Shown here one piece after another: positions 25,239 to 32,177 of a stretch of DNA of 64,000 bases. Every line of letters begins with the position of its first letter. Within the stretch, counting starts at the first letter, position 1. The notes under the pieces were generated by a model. It was not told the DNA's origin, ran no database searches, and saw nothing but the letters and a program-made list of their open reading frames with translations. The stretch is from Glaciibacter superstes DSM 21135 (lineage in GTDB: Bacteria; Actinomycetota; Actinomycetes; Actinomycetales; Microbacteriaceae), in NCBI RefSeq assembly GCF_000421145.1, contig NZ_ATWH01000002.1:186001-250000 (forward strand), read 5' to 3'. The translations under genes and the position numbers were made by a program.

Positions 25239-25472
25239 ATGATCGTTGTGACACGGCTGAACGACAGCCAATTTGCAGTCAACCCCGATCTCATCGAACG
25301 GATCCACGCCAGCCCAGACACCACGTTGGTCATGGTCGATGGCGCAAAGTACATCGTCACGGAGTCCATGGCGGAAGTCATTGAGAAAATCGCCGCGTAT
25401 CGCGCGCAGGTTCTCTCGCTGGCTCGCGATCTACCGGTCACTGTTCACCCCATTCACCCGAGGAATACCTAA
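25239..25472 (+). CDS. flbD: FlbD/SwrD-family flagellar protein
   Basis: A 77-residue protein beginning MIVVTRLNDSQFAVNPDLIE, followed by RIHASPDTTLVMVDGAKYIV and TESMAEVIEKIAAYRAQVL. This matches the small FlbD family found between flgE and motA in many Gram-positives. In Bacillus subtilis the homologue SwrD raises motor power. Its stop overlaps the motA ATG by one base. This is not the unrelated Caulobacter FlbD regulator. Confidence 0.88.
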   Translation: MIVVTRLNDSQFAVNPDLIERIHASPDTTLVMVDGAKYIVTESMAEVIEKIAAYRAQVLSLARDLPVTVHPIHPRNT

Positions 25473-26236
25473 TGGATCCCGCCACCCTGATCGGACTGTT
25501 GCTCGCTTTCGGAGCACTGTTCGCCATGATCACCCTCGAGGGTGCCCATGTCACGTCGATTCTGCTTCCGGCGCCGATGCTGTTGGTCTTCGGTGCGACG
25601 ATCGCTGTCGGCATTGCAGGGGGAACCCTGCGCGACGCCCTCGTTGCTGTGAAATCGTTGCCGCGCGCCTTCACCGGCAAGCGCACTCCGCCTGCGGAGA
25701 TCGTCGAGCAGGTCGTGACCCTGGCCGAGACGGCCAGACGCGACGGACTACTCGCGCTGGACCAGGCCGCCGAAGATATCGAAGACCCGTTCATGCGCCG
25801 TGCACTCCAAAACATCGCAGACGGCACGGACGGCGATGAACTGCGCATCCTGCTTGAGGATGAAATCGCAACGAAGGCGAGCACGGAGCGAAACGCCGCA
25901 AAGTTCTACACGAGCATGGGCGGATACGCTCCGACGATCGGGATTATCGGCACGGTGGTTTCGCTTACCCATGTGCTGGAGAACCTCAGCTCGCCGGAAA
26001 AACTCGGGCCGATGATCGCAACCGCGTTCGTCGCGACGCTCTGGGGGTTGCTGAGCGCCAACTTCTTGTGGCTTCCGATCGGCGCCAGACTGCGTCGACT
26101 GGCGGAACTCGAGACAGAGCGGATGATTCTTCTCATGGAAGGCGTCCTGGCGATCCAAGCCGGAAGCCAGCCCAGACTACTCGGTGAGCGACTGCGTGCC
26201 ATGCTGCCGGCCGAGGCGATCAAAGAGGCGGCGTGA
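25472..26236 (+). CDS. motA: Flagellar motor stator protein MotA
   Basis: A 254-residue inner-membrane protein. Four hydrophobic segments are visible, among them TLIGLLLAFGALFAMITLEG at the N-terminus, YAPTIGIIGTVVSLTHVLEN, and MIATAFVATLWGLLSANFLW. The cytoplasmic loop carries the charged residues that engage FliG. With MotB it forms the ion channel that powers rotation. It overlaps flbD and motB. Confidence 0.94.
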   Translation: MDPATLIGLLLAFGALFAMITLEGAHVTSILLPAPMLLVFGATIAVGIAGGTLRDALVAVKSLPRAFTGKRTPPAEIVEQVVTLAETARRDGLLALDQAAEDIEDPFMRRALQNIADGTDGDELRILLEDEIATKASTERNAAKFYTSMGGYAPTIGIIGTVVSLTHVLENLSSPEKLGPMIATAFVATLWGLLSANFLWLPIGARLRRLAELETERMILLMEGVLAIQAGSQPRLLGERLRAMLPAEAIKEAA

Positions 26237-27048
26237 GCCCTCGGCCTCGTCGTCGGAACTTCAACAACGACGGCGGCGAAGAACACCCAGACGAACGCTG
26301 GATGGCGTCGTATATGGACATGGTCACTGTACTCATGTGCATGTTCATCGTGCTGTTCGCCATGTCCTCCATCGATGAGGCGAAGTTCGAAGCCTTGCGG
26401 CAATCCCTGGCCACCGGATTTGGCATCGTTGACGGGGCGCCATCCGCGCAGGCTGTACTGGTCGAACCAGTTCTGCTCCCTCCCATCGCCGAACCTGAGG
26501 GCCCTGGGTACAGCGCCGTCGAACTCGCCGAGCTCGAGCTGGACGACCTCGAAGCTCTCAGAGATTCGATCGACGCCAACCTGCACGAGCGCGGTCTCTC
26601 TCAGACGGTTGAGTTCACCTTCGACGAGCGGGGACTCACCGTCGGACTGGTCGGCTCAGCGACGTACTTCGCCCCGGACAGGGCCGACCTCAGCGAGATG
26701 GCCAAGGCCGTTCTTGACTCCATCAGCGTTGTACTCGCTCCGACCGCTCGAGAAGTTTCCGTCGAGGGACACGCCGATCATCACGGGCAGACGGTGAATT
26801 TCCCAACGGATTGGGAGCTCTCGGCAGGGCGAGCAGCACGGGTTCTGCGCCATCTGGTCGACGGCGGAGGTGTCGCCGCAGATCGCATAGGGGCAGTGGG
26901 CTACGGTGCGGCCAGACCGATCGCCAGCGGCTCTTCGCTGGCGGACATGGCGAAGAACCGTCGTGTCGACGTCGTTGTACTCTCCGACGAAGCAGAGAAT
27001 GTGCGCAACCTGATCCCTTCAATAGTCGCCGACGAGCCACCCAACTAG
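26233..27048 (+). CDS. motB: Flagellar motor stator protein MotB
   Basis: A 271-residue protein starting at GTG. The single transmembrane helix (MASYMDMVTVLMCMFIVLFA, residues ~24-43) contains the conserved channel Asp in the YMDM context. The C-terminal OmpA-like domain binds peptidoglycan (VSVEGHADHHGQTVNFPTDW, then ELSAGRAARVLRHLV and MAKNRRVDVVVL). It anchors the stator to the wall. The ion used cannot be settled by eye. Confidence 0.93.
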   Translation: MSPRPRRRNFNNDGGEEHPDERWMASYMDMVTVLMCMFIVLFAMSSIDEAKFEALRQSLATGFGIVDGAPSAQAVLVEPVLLPPIAEPEGPGYSAVELAELELDDLEALRDSIDANLHERGLSQTVEFTFDERGLTVGLVGSATYFAPDRADLSEMAKAVLDSISVVLAPTAREVSVEGHADHHGQTVNFPTDWELSAGRAARVLRHLVDGGGVAADRIGAVGYGAARPIASGSSLADMAKNRRVDVVVLSDEAENVRNLIPSIVADEPPN

Positions 27049-27071
27049 GGATCTGGGTGGACCAGTCCGGC

Positions 27072-27098
27072 TAACATCCCCGTTCCGCCTGCCGATAG
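27072..27098 (+). promoter_or_regulatory. Sigma28-type promoter immediately upstream of fliM
   Basis: TAAC at 27072-27075, 15 bases, GCCGATAG at 27091-27098, the fourth identical copy in the locus. The expected start of transcription (about 27104-27106) falls at the fliM start codon, so the message would have almost no leader. Confidence 0.87.
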
Positions 27099-27106
27099 TG
27101 CCGAAT

Positions 27107-28042
27107 GTGAAGGTCCAGGAACACAGCACCATTGGTGCACCCCCAAAATCGGCCAAGCCCATCGAAGTCTATGACTTCCGCCGGCCGACCACTTTGGCAC
27201 GCGAGCACTCCAGAGTGCTTGAACTGGCCTTCGAAACTTTTGCCAGGCAGTGGGGCACCCAGCTCACCGCAAAGGTCCGCGTCGTGTCACTCGTCTCCTG
27301 CGAACACGTCGTCATGCAGACCTATGACGAGTACGCCGCGTCCTTGCCAGCGACAACGGCCATGGTGCTGTGCACCCTCGATGGATCGCAGGCAAAGGCC
27401 GTCCTGCAGTTCCCGACGTCGTCCGCGCTCTCCTGGGTGAACTACATGCTCGGCGGGAACGGTGCAGCGGTCACCCTCGAACGAAAGTTCACCCAGATCG
27501 AGGAGGCCCTGGTCCGGCAGCTGATGGACGATGCCCTCGAAGATCTCAAGTACTCGCTCGGCACGGTCCTGGTCGTCCCCATCACCGTCAATGCGATTCA
27601 GTACAACTCTCAATTCGCGCAGGCCGCCGCGACCTCAGACCTCATGATCGTGGCCACATTCGCCATGAGGGTTGGCGAGGCAACGGGAATGGCCACCGTC
27701 GCAATACCCGTTGATGTTCTGCTGCCGCAATTGGGTGAAGCAAACCCCGTGGTCGTCACGGCCAATGCACGGGAACTGGTTCAGGCCCAGGTGGCCTGGG
27801 CGCCGGTCGAGGTATCCATCCAGCTTGCCCCGGCAATGGTGCTGCCAAGAGCGATCCTCGATCTCGCCGTCGGCGACGTCCTGCCGATCCCGCATCCGCA
27901 GCACCGTCCCCTTGATGTCGCCGTCGGGGGACAATCTCTGGCTCAGGCCGCGCTGGGTGCCAACGGCTCTCGCCTGGCCTGCGTCATCACAAACAGCGTC
28001 GTCTGTCCGAACGAAAAGACCATCATCGAGGAGACCCCGTAA
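27107..28042 (+). CDS. fliM: Flagellar motor switch protein FliM
   Basis: The GTG at 27107 is preferred; an in-frame GTG at 27098 overlaps the promoter -10 box. Neither has a Shine-Dalgarno sequence, which fits leaderless translation. The product is ~311 residues, with a CheC-like middle domain (LSWVNYMLGGNGAAVTLERK; FTQIEEALVRQLMDDALEDL) and a C-terminal SpoA domain (ILDLAVGDVLPIPHPQHRPL). The N-terminal peptide that binds CheY-P in other bacteria (LSQ.EIDALL-like) is absent. It forms the C ring with FliG and FliN, and its stop overlaps fliN by one base. Confidence 0.92.
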   Translation: MKVQEHSTIGAPPKSAKPIEVYDFRRPTTLAREHSRVLELAFETFARQWGTQLTAKVRVVSLVSCEHVVMQTYDEYAASLPATTAMVLCTLDGSQAKAVLQFPTSSALSWVNYMLGGNGAAVTLERKFTQIEEALVRQLMDDALEDLKYSLGTVLVVPITVNAIQYNSQFAQAAATSDLMIVATFAMRVGEATGMATVAIPVDVLLPQLGEANPVVVTANARELVQAQVAWAPVEVSIQLAPAMVLPRAILDLAVGDVLPIPHPQHRPLDVAVGGQSLAQAALGANGSRLACVITNSVVCPNEKTIIEETP

Positions 28043-28746
28043 TGCCTGCACAGATCAAGACTCTCCCCGTCGAGGCCGTTGAAGCGCTTGTCCAGGTGCT
28101 TCCAACGGCCATCGTTTTGAAGGCCAAGCCAAGCGCCGCCGTGGGAGCGGAGCACGTCAGTACCGCCGTTGTCGCGTCATTCGTCGGTTCGTCGTCCGCT
28201 GACATCGCCGTCGTCGTGCGCGACGAGAGCATACTGCGGGCAGCTGCCGGCACGGAGTCCCCTCTCGTGTCCAGTGCCGACGTGCTGAAACCAGCCCTCG
28301 AAGCTGCCACCGCCGTGCTCGGGGCCGGAGTACTCGGCGACACACGCATCGAAGACGCGGAAGCCCTCTTCGCCGACCCGGACACCGCAGTGTTCGAACT
28401 GAGTGACAAAAGCGCCGTAGCCGGCTGGTTCGCCATCCGCCTCAGAAAGGCCGGAAACTTCGGCGCAGCGGCGCGTCAGAGCTCGGACTCCGTCGCGAAC
28501 AACCTCGGTCGGATCAGTAACGTCGAAATGGCTCTGACCGTTGAAATCGGCCGCACCCGCATGTCCATCCGCGATGTCCTCGCGTTGGAGACCGGGGCGG
28601 TCATCGAACTCGACAGGTCGGCTGGAGCTCCCGCTGACGTCCTCCTGAACGGCCGGCTCATCGCGCACGGTGAAATCGTCGTCGTCGACCAGGACTATGC
28701 AGTCCGGATCACCAAGATTCTCGACGTTGCAGAGGGCATTGTGTGA
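28042..28746 (+). CDS. fliN: Flagellar motor switch protein FliN (long form)
   Basis: A 234-residue protein. The last ~80 residues are the SpoA/FliN domain (NVEMALTVEIGRTRMSIRDV followed by LALETGAVIELDRSAGAPAD and VLLNGRLIAHGEIVVVDQDY). The first ~140 residues resemble the CheC/CheX-like fold seen in FliY-type proteins (SADVLKPALEAATAVLGAGV), without the clear phosphatase motif that I would expect in FliY. It completes the C ring. Confidence 0.9.
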   Translation: MPAQIKTLPVEAVEALVQVLPTAIVLKAKPSAAVGAEHVSTAVVASFVGSSSADIAVVVRDESILRAAAGTESPLVSSADVLKPALEAATAVLGAGVLGDTRIEDAEALFADPDTAVFELSDKSAVAGWFAIRLRKAGNFGAAARQSSDSVANNLGRISNVEMALTVEIGRTRMSIRDVLALETGAVIELDRSAGAPADVLLNGRLIAHGEIVVVDQDYAVRITKILDVAEGIV

Positions 28747-29183
28747 TGGACGTCGTCTTCATCGCATTACGGGTCGCGCTATCGCTGGCCGTCGTGCTCG
28801 GACTGCTCTGGTACGTGCAGAGGCGATGGGCACGGAAGGGCGGACGGCGTGCCGCGGCCAACATCGTGACGGTCGTCGGCCGACAGGGGATCGGCCAGAA
28901 GGCGTCCGTCGTCGTCGTCGACATCGAGGGATCGCGCTTCATTCTCGGCGTGACGGAAGCGTCTGTGAACGTTTTGCACAGCAACGTGTTGCCGGACGAT
29001 GAGAGTACCGCCTCCGCTTTCGCCGCATCATTGCAGGATGCCGCTCGGGACCAGGTCGGTATCGAACCTCCACTCGCGTTCCGCCCGAGACGCCCACGAC
29101 ACGCACCAGGCAAGTTGGGCGGCTCGATCCTATCTCCGACGACCTGGCAGCAGACGGCAACCGTGCTGCGGCAGGGGCGGTGA
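28746..29183 (+). CDS. fliO: Flagellar biosynthetic protein FliO
   Basis: The ATG at 28746 overlaps the fliN stop by one base (a GTG at 28743 is also in frame), giving 145 residues. A single N-terminal transmembrane helix (IALRVALSLAVVLGLLWYVQ) is followed by a beta-rich cytoplasmic domain (VVGRQGIGQKASVVVVDIEG; SRFILGVTEASVNVLH) typical of FliO. The Arg/Pro-rich tail is disordered. FliO helps assemble the FliP ring, and fliP follows with a four-base overlap. Confidence 0.88.
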   Translation: MDVVFIALRVALSLAVVLGLLWYVQRRWARKGGRRAAANIVTVVGRQGIGQKASVVVVDIEGSRFILGVTEASVNVLHSNVLPDDESTASAFAASLQDAARDQVGIEPPLAFRPRRPRHAPGKLGGSILSPTTWQQTATVLRQGR

Positions 29184-30037
29184 ACGCCGAAGCGGCATCC
29201 TCGAATCGCTTGGCGGGGGCCGCCAGGACCGGCATCCTGATCCTTCTCGGACTCGGGATGGTCGCCGCACTCGTCATGCTGAGTGCGCAAGCCGGGTATG
29301 CGGCACCGGAGGACCCGATCGGTCCAACCGACCCTCAGCCACCCACCGACCCGAACGCACCTGGCGGAGGCGGGCTCACCGTCGAGATCAACGGACCGAA
29401 CGGTTCGCCGTCTTCGGCGATCGTCACGCTCATCGGGATCACGCTCCTTTCTGTGGCCCCGGCGCTGCTGCTGATGATGACCTCGTTCACCAAGATCTTC
29501 GTCGTGCTCGCCATGACGCGGAACGCGCTCGCCCTGCCGTCGATCCCCCCGAACCAGGTGCTCGCCGGTCTGGCCCTGTTCCTGTCGCTGTTCATCATGG
29601 CGCCGGTGCTGACTGACATCAACTTGCTCGCCGTCACGCCATACCTCGACGGGCAGATCGACTTCACCGCCGCGCTCGAAGCGGCATCAGACCCCCTCAG
29701 AACGTTCATGCTCGCCCACACCAGGGAAGAAGACATTGCCCTGATGACACGGGCCGGCGGAGGAGAGAACCCCGCAACCCCCGCAGACGTTGAACTGACG
29801 ACCCTGATTCCGGCCTTCATGATCTCAGAGTTGAGAGCAGCGTTCATCATCGGCTTCGTCATTTTCATCCCGTTCCTCGTCATCGACATCGTGGTCTCCG
29901 CCGCGCTGATGTCGATGGGCATGATGATGCTGCCGCCCGTGATGATCTCCCTTCCATTCAAGATCCTGCTCTTTGTGCTGGTCGACGGCTGGGGCCTGAT
30001 CATCACCTCGCTGATCACCAGTTACCGGGGCGGCTGA
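29180..30037 (+). CDS. fliP: Flagellar type III export gate protein FliP
   Basis: A 285-residue protein starting at GTG. A signal-peptide-like segment (ILILLGLGMVAALVMLSAQA, then GYAAP) is followed by a Pro-rich linker and the conserved core (LLLMMTSFTKIFVVLAMTRN, ALALPSIPPNQVLAGLALFL; FVIFIPFLVIDIVVSAALMS; MGMMMLPPVMISLPFKILLF). It forms the export gate pore with FliQ and FliR. It overlaps fliO by four bases and fliQ by one. Confidence 0.95.
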   Translation: MNAEAASSNRLAGAARTGILILLGLGMVAALVMLSAQAGYAAPEDPIGPTDPQPPTDPNAPGGGGLTVEINGPNGSPSSAIVTLIGITLLSVAPALLLMMTSFTKIFVVLAMTRNALALPSIPPNQVLAGLALFLSLFIMAPVLTDINLLAVTPYLDGQIDFTAALEAASDPLRTFMLAHTREEDIALMTRAGGGENPATPADVELTTLIPAFMISELRAAFIIGFVIFIPFLVIDIVVSAALMSMGMMMLPPVMISLPFKILLFVLVDGWGLIITSLITSYRGG

Positions 30038-30312
30038 TGGACGCCAACGCGGTACTCGACATCGGGCTGCAGGGCCTACTCATCGCGGCCAAACTCTCGG
30101 CACCGGTGCTCATCACGGCGCTGGTCGTCGGTTTTGCCATTTCATTGCTGCAATCGATCACGCAGATTCAGGAAGTCACCCTCTCCTTTGTGCCGAAGGC
30201 GGCAGCCGTCGCCATCGCTTTGCTGGTCTGCGGTCACTGGATGATCTCGGAGATGGTCTCATTCACTCACCATATGTTCGAGATGATCCCTTCGCTCCTC
30301 GGTACGGGCTGA
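30037..30312 (+). CDS. fliQ: Flagellar type III export gate protein FliQ
   Basis: A 91-residue protein with two transmembrane helices (LLIAAKLSAPVLITALVVGF; FVPKAAAVAIALLVCGHWMI) and the family motif AISLLQSITQIQEVTLSFVP between them. It forms the outer helical layer of the export gate. It is tightly packed between fliP and fliR. Confidence 0.95.
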   Translation: MDANAVLDIGLQGLLIAAKLSAPVLITALVVGFAISLLQSITQIQEVTLSFVPKAAAVAIALLVCGHWMISEMVSFTHHMFEMIPSLLGTG

Positions 30313-30313
30313 G

Positions 30314-31072
30314 ATGAATCTCACGCTGGGCTTCGAGTGGCTTGAAGCAACCATGTTGGCCGCCGTGCGCATGGTCGCATTCCTCGTGATCGCACCCCCG
30401 TTTTCGCATAACGCCATTCCCGCGCGGATCAAGGCGATGCTCGGGATCGGATTCGCGCTCGCGGTATCGCCGCAGGTCGTCCCCGGGTATGTGTCGCCGG
30501 ACACGGCCGGCTTCCTGCTCGCGCTTGTCACGGAGATCGTGGTCGGTGGCTTGCTTGGCTTTCTGGTGATGCTCGTCTTCGCTGCTGTGCAGTCCGCTGG
30601 AAACCTCATCGACATGTTCGGCGGATTCCAGCTCGCGCAGGGTTTCGACCCGCAGTCGATGATCAACGGCGCCCAGTTCACCCGACTTTTCCACATGACG
30701 GCCATCGCTTTGCTCTTCGCGTCGGGCGGGTACCAGTTGATCATCGGTGGCCTCATGCGCACGTTCACAGCGTTGCCGATTGGCGAGGGCATCGATCTTG
30801 GCGCCTCGGCGGAGGTCATGGTCGGCGGCGTAACGCAGATGTTCGTCGCATCCGTCCAGATCGCCGGTCCGCTGATCGTTGTCCTGTTTTTGGCCGACGC
30901 CGGCCTCGGCTTGCTCACCAGGGTGGCGCCGGCGCTGAATGCCTTCGCTCTGGGCTTTCCACTGAAGATTCTGCTGACTGTCGTTCTCGGATTCATGGTT
31001 TTCGTTGCATTGCCCCAGATCGTCTCCTCGCTGACCGATCAAGCCGTCGACCACGTGACTGGGGTGAGGTAG
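30314..31072 (+). CDS. fliR: Flagellar type III export gate protein FliR
   Basis: A 252-residue protein with about six hydrophobic helices. Family signatures are ARIKAMLGIGFALAVSP near the N-terminus, GFLVMLVFAAVQSAGNLIDM-FGGFQLAQGFDPQ in the middle, and LNAFALGFPLKILLTVVLGF near the end. It completes the FliPQR gate. The flhB GTG follows immediately after its stop codon. Confidence 0.95.
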   Translation: MNLTLGFEWLEATMLAAVRMVAFLVIAPPFSHNAIPARIKAMLGIGFALAVSPQVVPGYVSPDTAGFLLALVTEIVVGGLLGFLVMLVFAAVQSAGNLIDMFGGFQLAQGFDPQSMINGAQFTRLFHMTAIALLFASGGYQLIIGGLMRTFTALPIGEGIDLGASAEVMVGGVTQMFVASVQIAGPLIVVLFLADAGLGLLTRVAPALNAFALGFPLKILLTVVLGFMVFVALPQIVSSLTDQAVDHVTGVR

Positions 31073-32176
31073 GTGCCAGACGAACCTTCGGGCGAACGCA
31101 CAGAGCAGGCCACTCAGAAACGGATGAAGGAGGTCAGGTCCAAGGGCCAGCTCTCCAAATCTCAGGATGTGACCGCGTGGCTCGGTGTCGGCGCGGCGGC
31201 CGCCATGCTGCCGGCTACGATCGCGGCCGGCGCCGATGCCGGTCGGGTGCAGGCTGCCGTGTTTGAGACCCTCGCCGCCGACCCGGAGCCCGCGCTGGCT
31301 GTCGAAGCGCTCGGCACCGGACTGGAATCGATCGCAACGACGATCGGCCCCCTCCTTCTGGTGGTTCTGGTCGTCGTGCTGCTCGGCGCCGCAACGCAAG
31401 GCGGCATCCATTTCAAGAAATTCACCGGGAAGTTCGAGCAGTTCAACCTCGTCACCGGCGCCAAGCGGACGTTCGGCGTGCAGGCGCTCTGGCAGGGTGC
31501 GAAAGCATTGATGAAGACCGCGGTCGTCGGCCTGGTCCTCTTCGTTGTGGTGCAGGGACTCGCACCGGTCTTGATGACCGCTGGAGGGCTGCCGATCGCT
31601 GCTCTCCTCGAAGCGGCAGGCGCCAGTTCGGCGTCGCTGCTGCAATCAGCCGTGGCCGCCGGATTGATCCTCGCCGTCGCCGACGTGTTCGTCATCATGC
31701 GGCGCAACCGGAAAAAGACCAGGATGACCAAGCAGGAAGTCAAAGACGAGAACAAGAGCACCGACGGTGACCCTTTGATCAAGTCGCAACGCCGCTCGCG
31801 GCAACTGGCCATGAGCAGGAACCGGATGATCGCGAATGTCGGATCCGCTGATGTCGTCCTGGTCAACCCCACCCACTTCGCCGTCGCCCTGAAGTACGAA
31901 CCGGGCAAATCTGCTCCCCGCGTCGTCGCGAAGGGCGCAGGCGCCATCGCCGTGCGCATCAGGGAACGGGCGGAGTCCGGACGCGTGCCCGTTGTGCGCG
32001 ATGTTCCACTCGCGAGGGCGCTGCACGCTGCCTGCGAGATCGGGCAGGAAATTCCGGTCGAACTCTACAACGCCGTCGCACGGGTGCTCGCCTTTGTGAT
32101 GGCACTGAAGTCCCGCGGCAGCTCCGGGGGCGTTCACACCATGACAGACCTTTCCATGACAGCCGGAGGCCACTGA
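31073..32176 (+). CDS. flhB: Flagellar export switch protein FlhB
   Basis: A 367-residue protein starting at GTG. The N-terminus (SGERTEQATQKRMKEVRSKG-QLSKSQDV) and four transmembrane segments precede the cytoplasmic domain with the autocleavage site NPTH (~265, in VLVNPTHFAVALKY). Cleavage there, triggered by FliK, switches export from hook to filament substrates. The C-terminal tail (~25 residues, Gly/Ser/Met) extends past the usual fold. Confidence 0.95.
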   Translation: MPDEPSGERTEQATQKRMKEVRSKGQLSKSQDVTAWLGVGAAAAMLPATIAAGADAGRVQAAVFETLAADPEPALAVEALGTGLESIATTIGPLLLVVLVVVLLGAATQGGIHFKKFTGKFEQFNLVTGAKRTFGVQALWQGAKALMKTAVVGLVLFVVVQGLAPVLMTAGGLPIAALLEAAGASSASLLQSAVAAGLILAVADVFVIMRRNRKKTRMTKQEVKDENKSTDGDPLIKSQRRSRQLAMSRNRMIANVGSADVVLVNPTHFAVALKYEPGKSAPRVVAKGAGAIAVRIRERAESGRVPVVRDVPLARALHAACEIGQEIPVELYNAVARVLAFVMALKSRGSSGGVHTMTDLSMTAGGH

Positions 32177-32177
32177 C

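Noticed and set aside
30263..31645. 460-codon minus-strand frame opposite fliR and flhB
   Set aside because: Antisense to two clear flagellar genes, low-complexity His/Gly/Arg/Glu translation, no family pattern.
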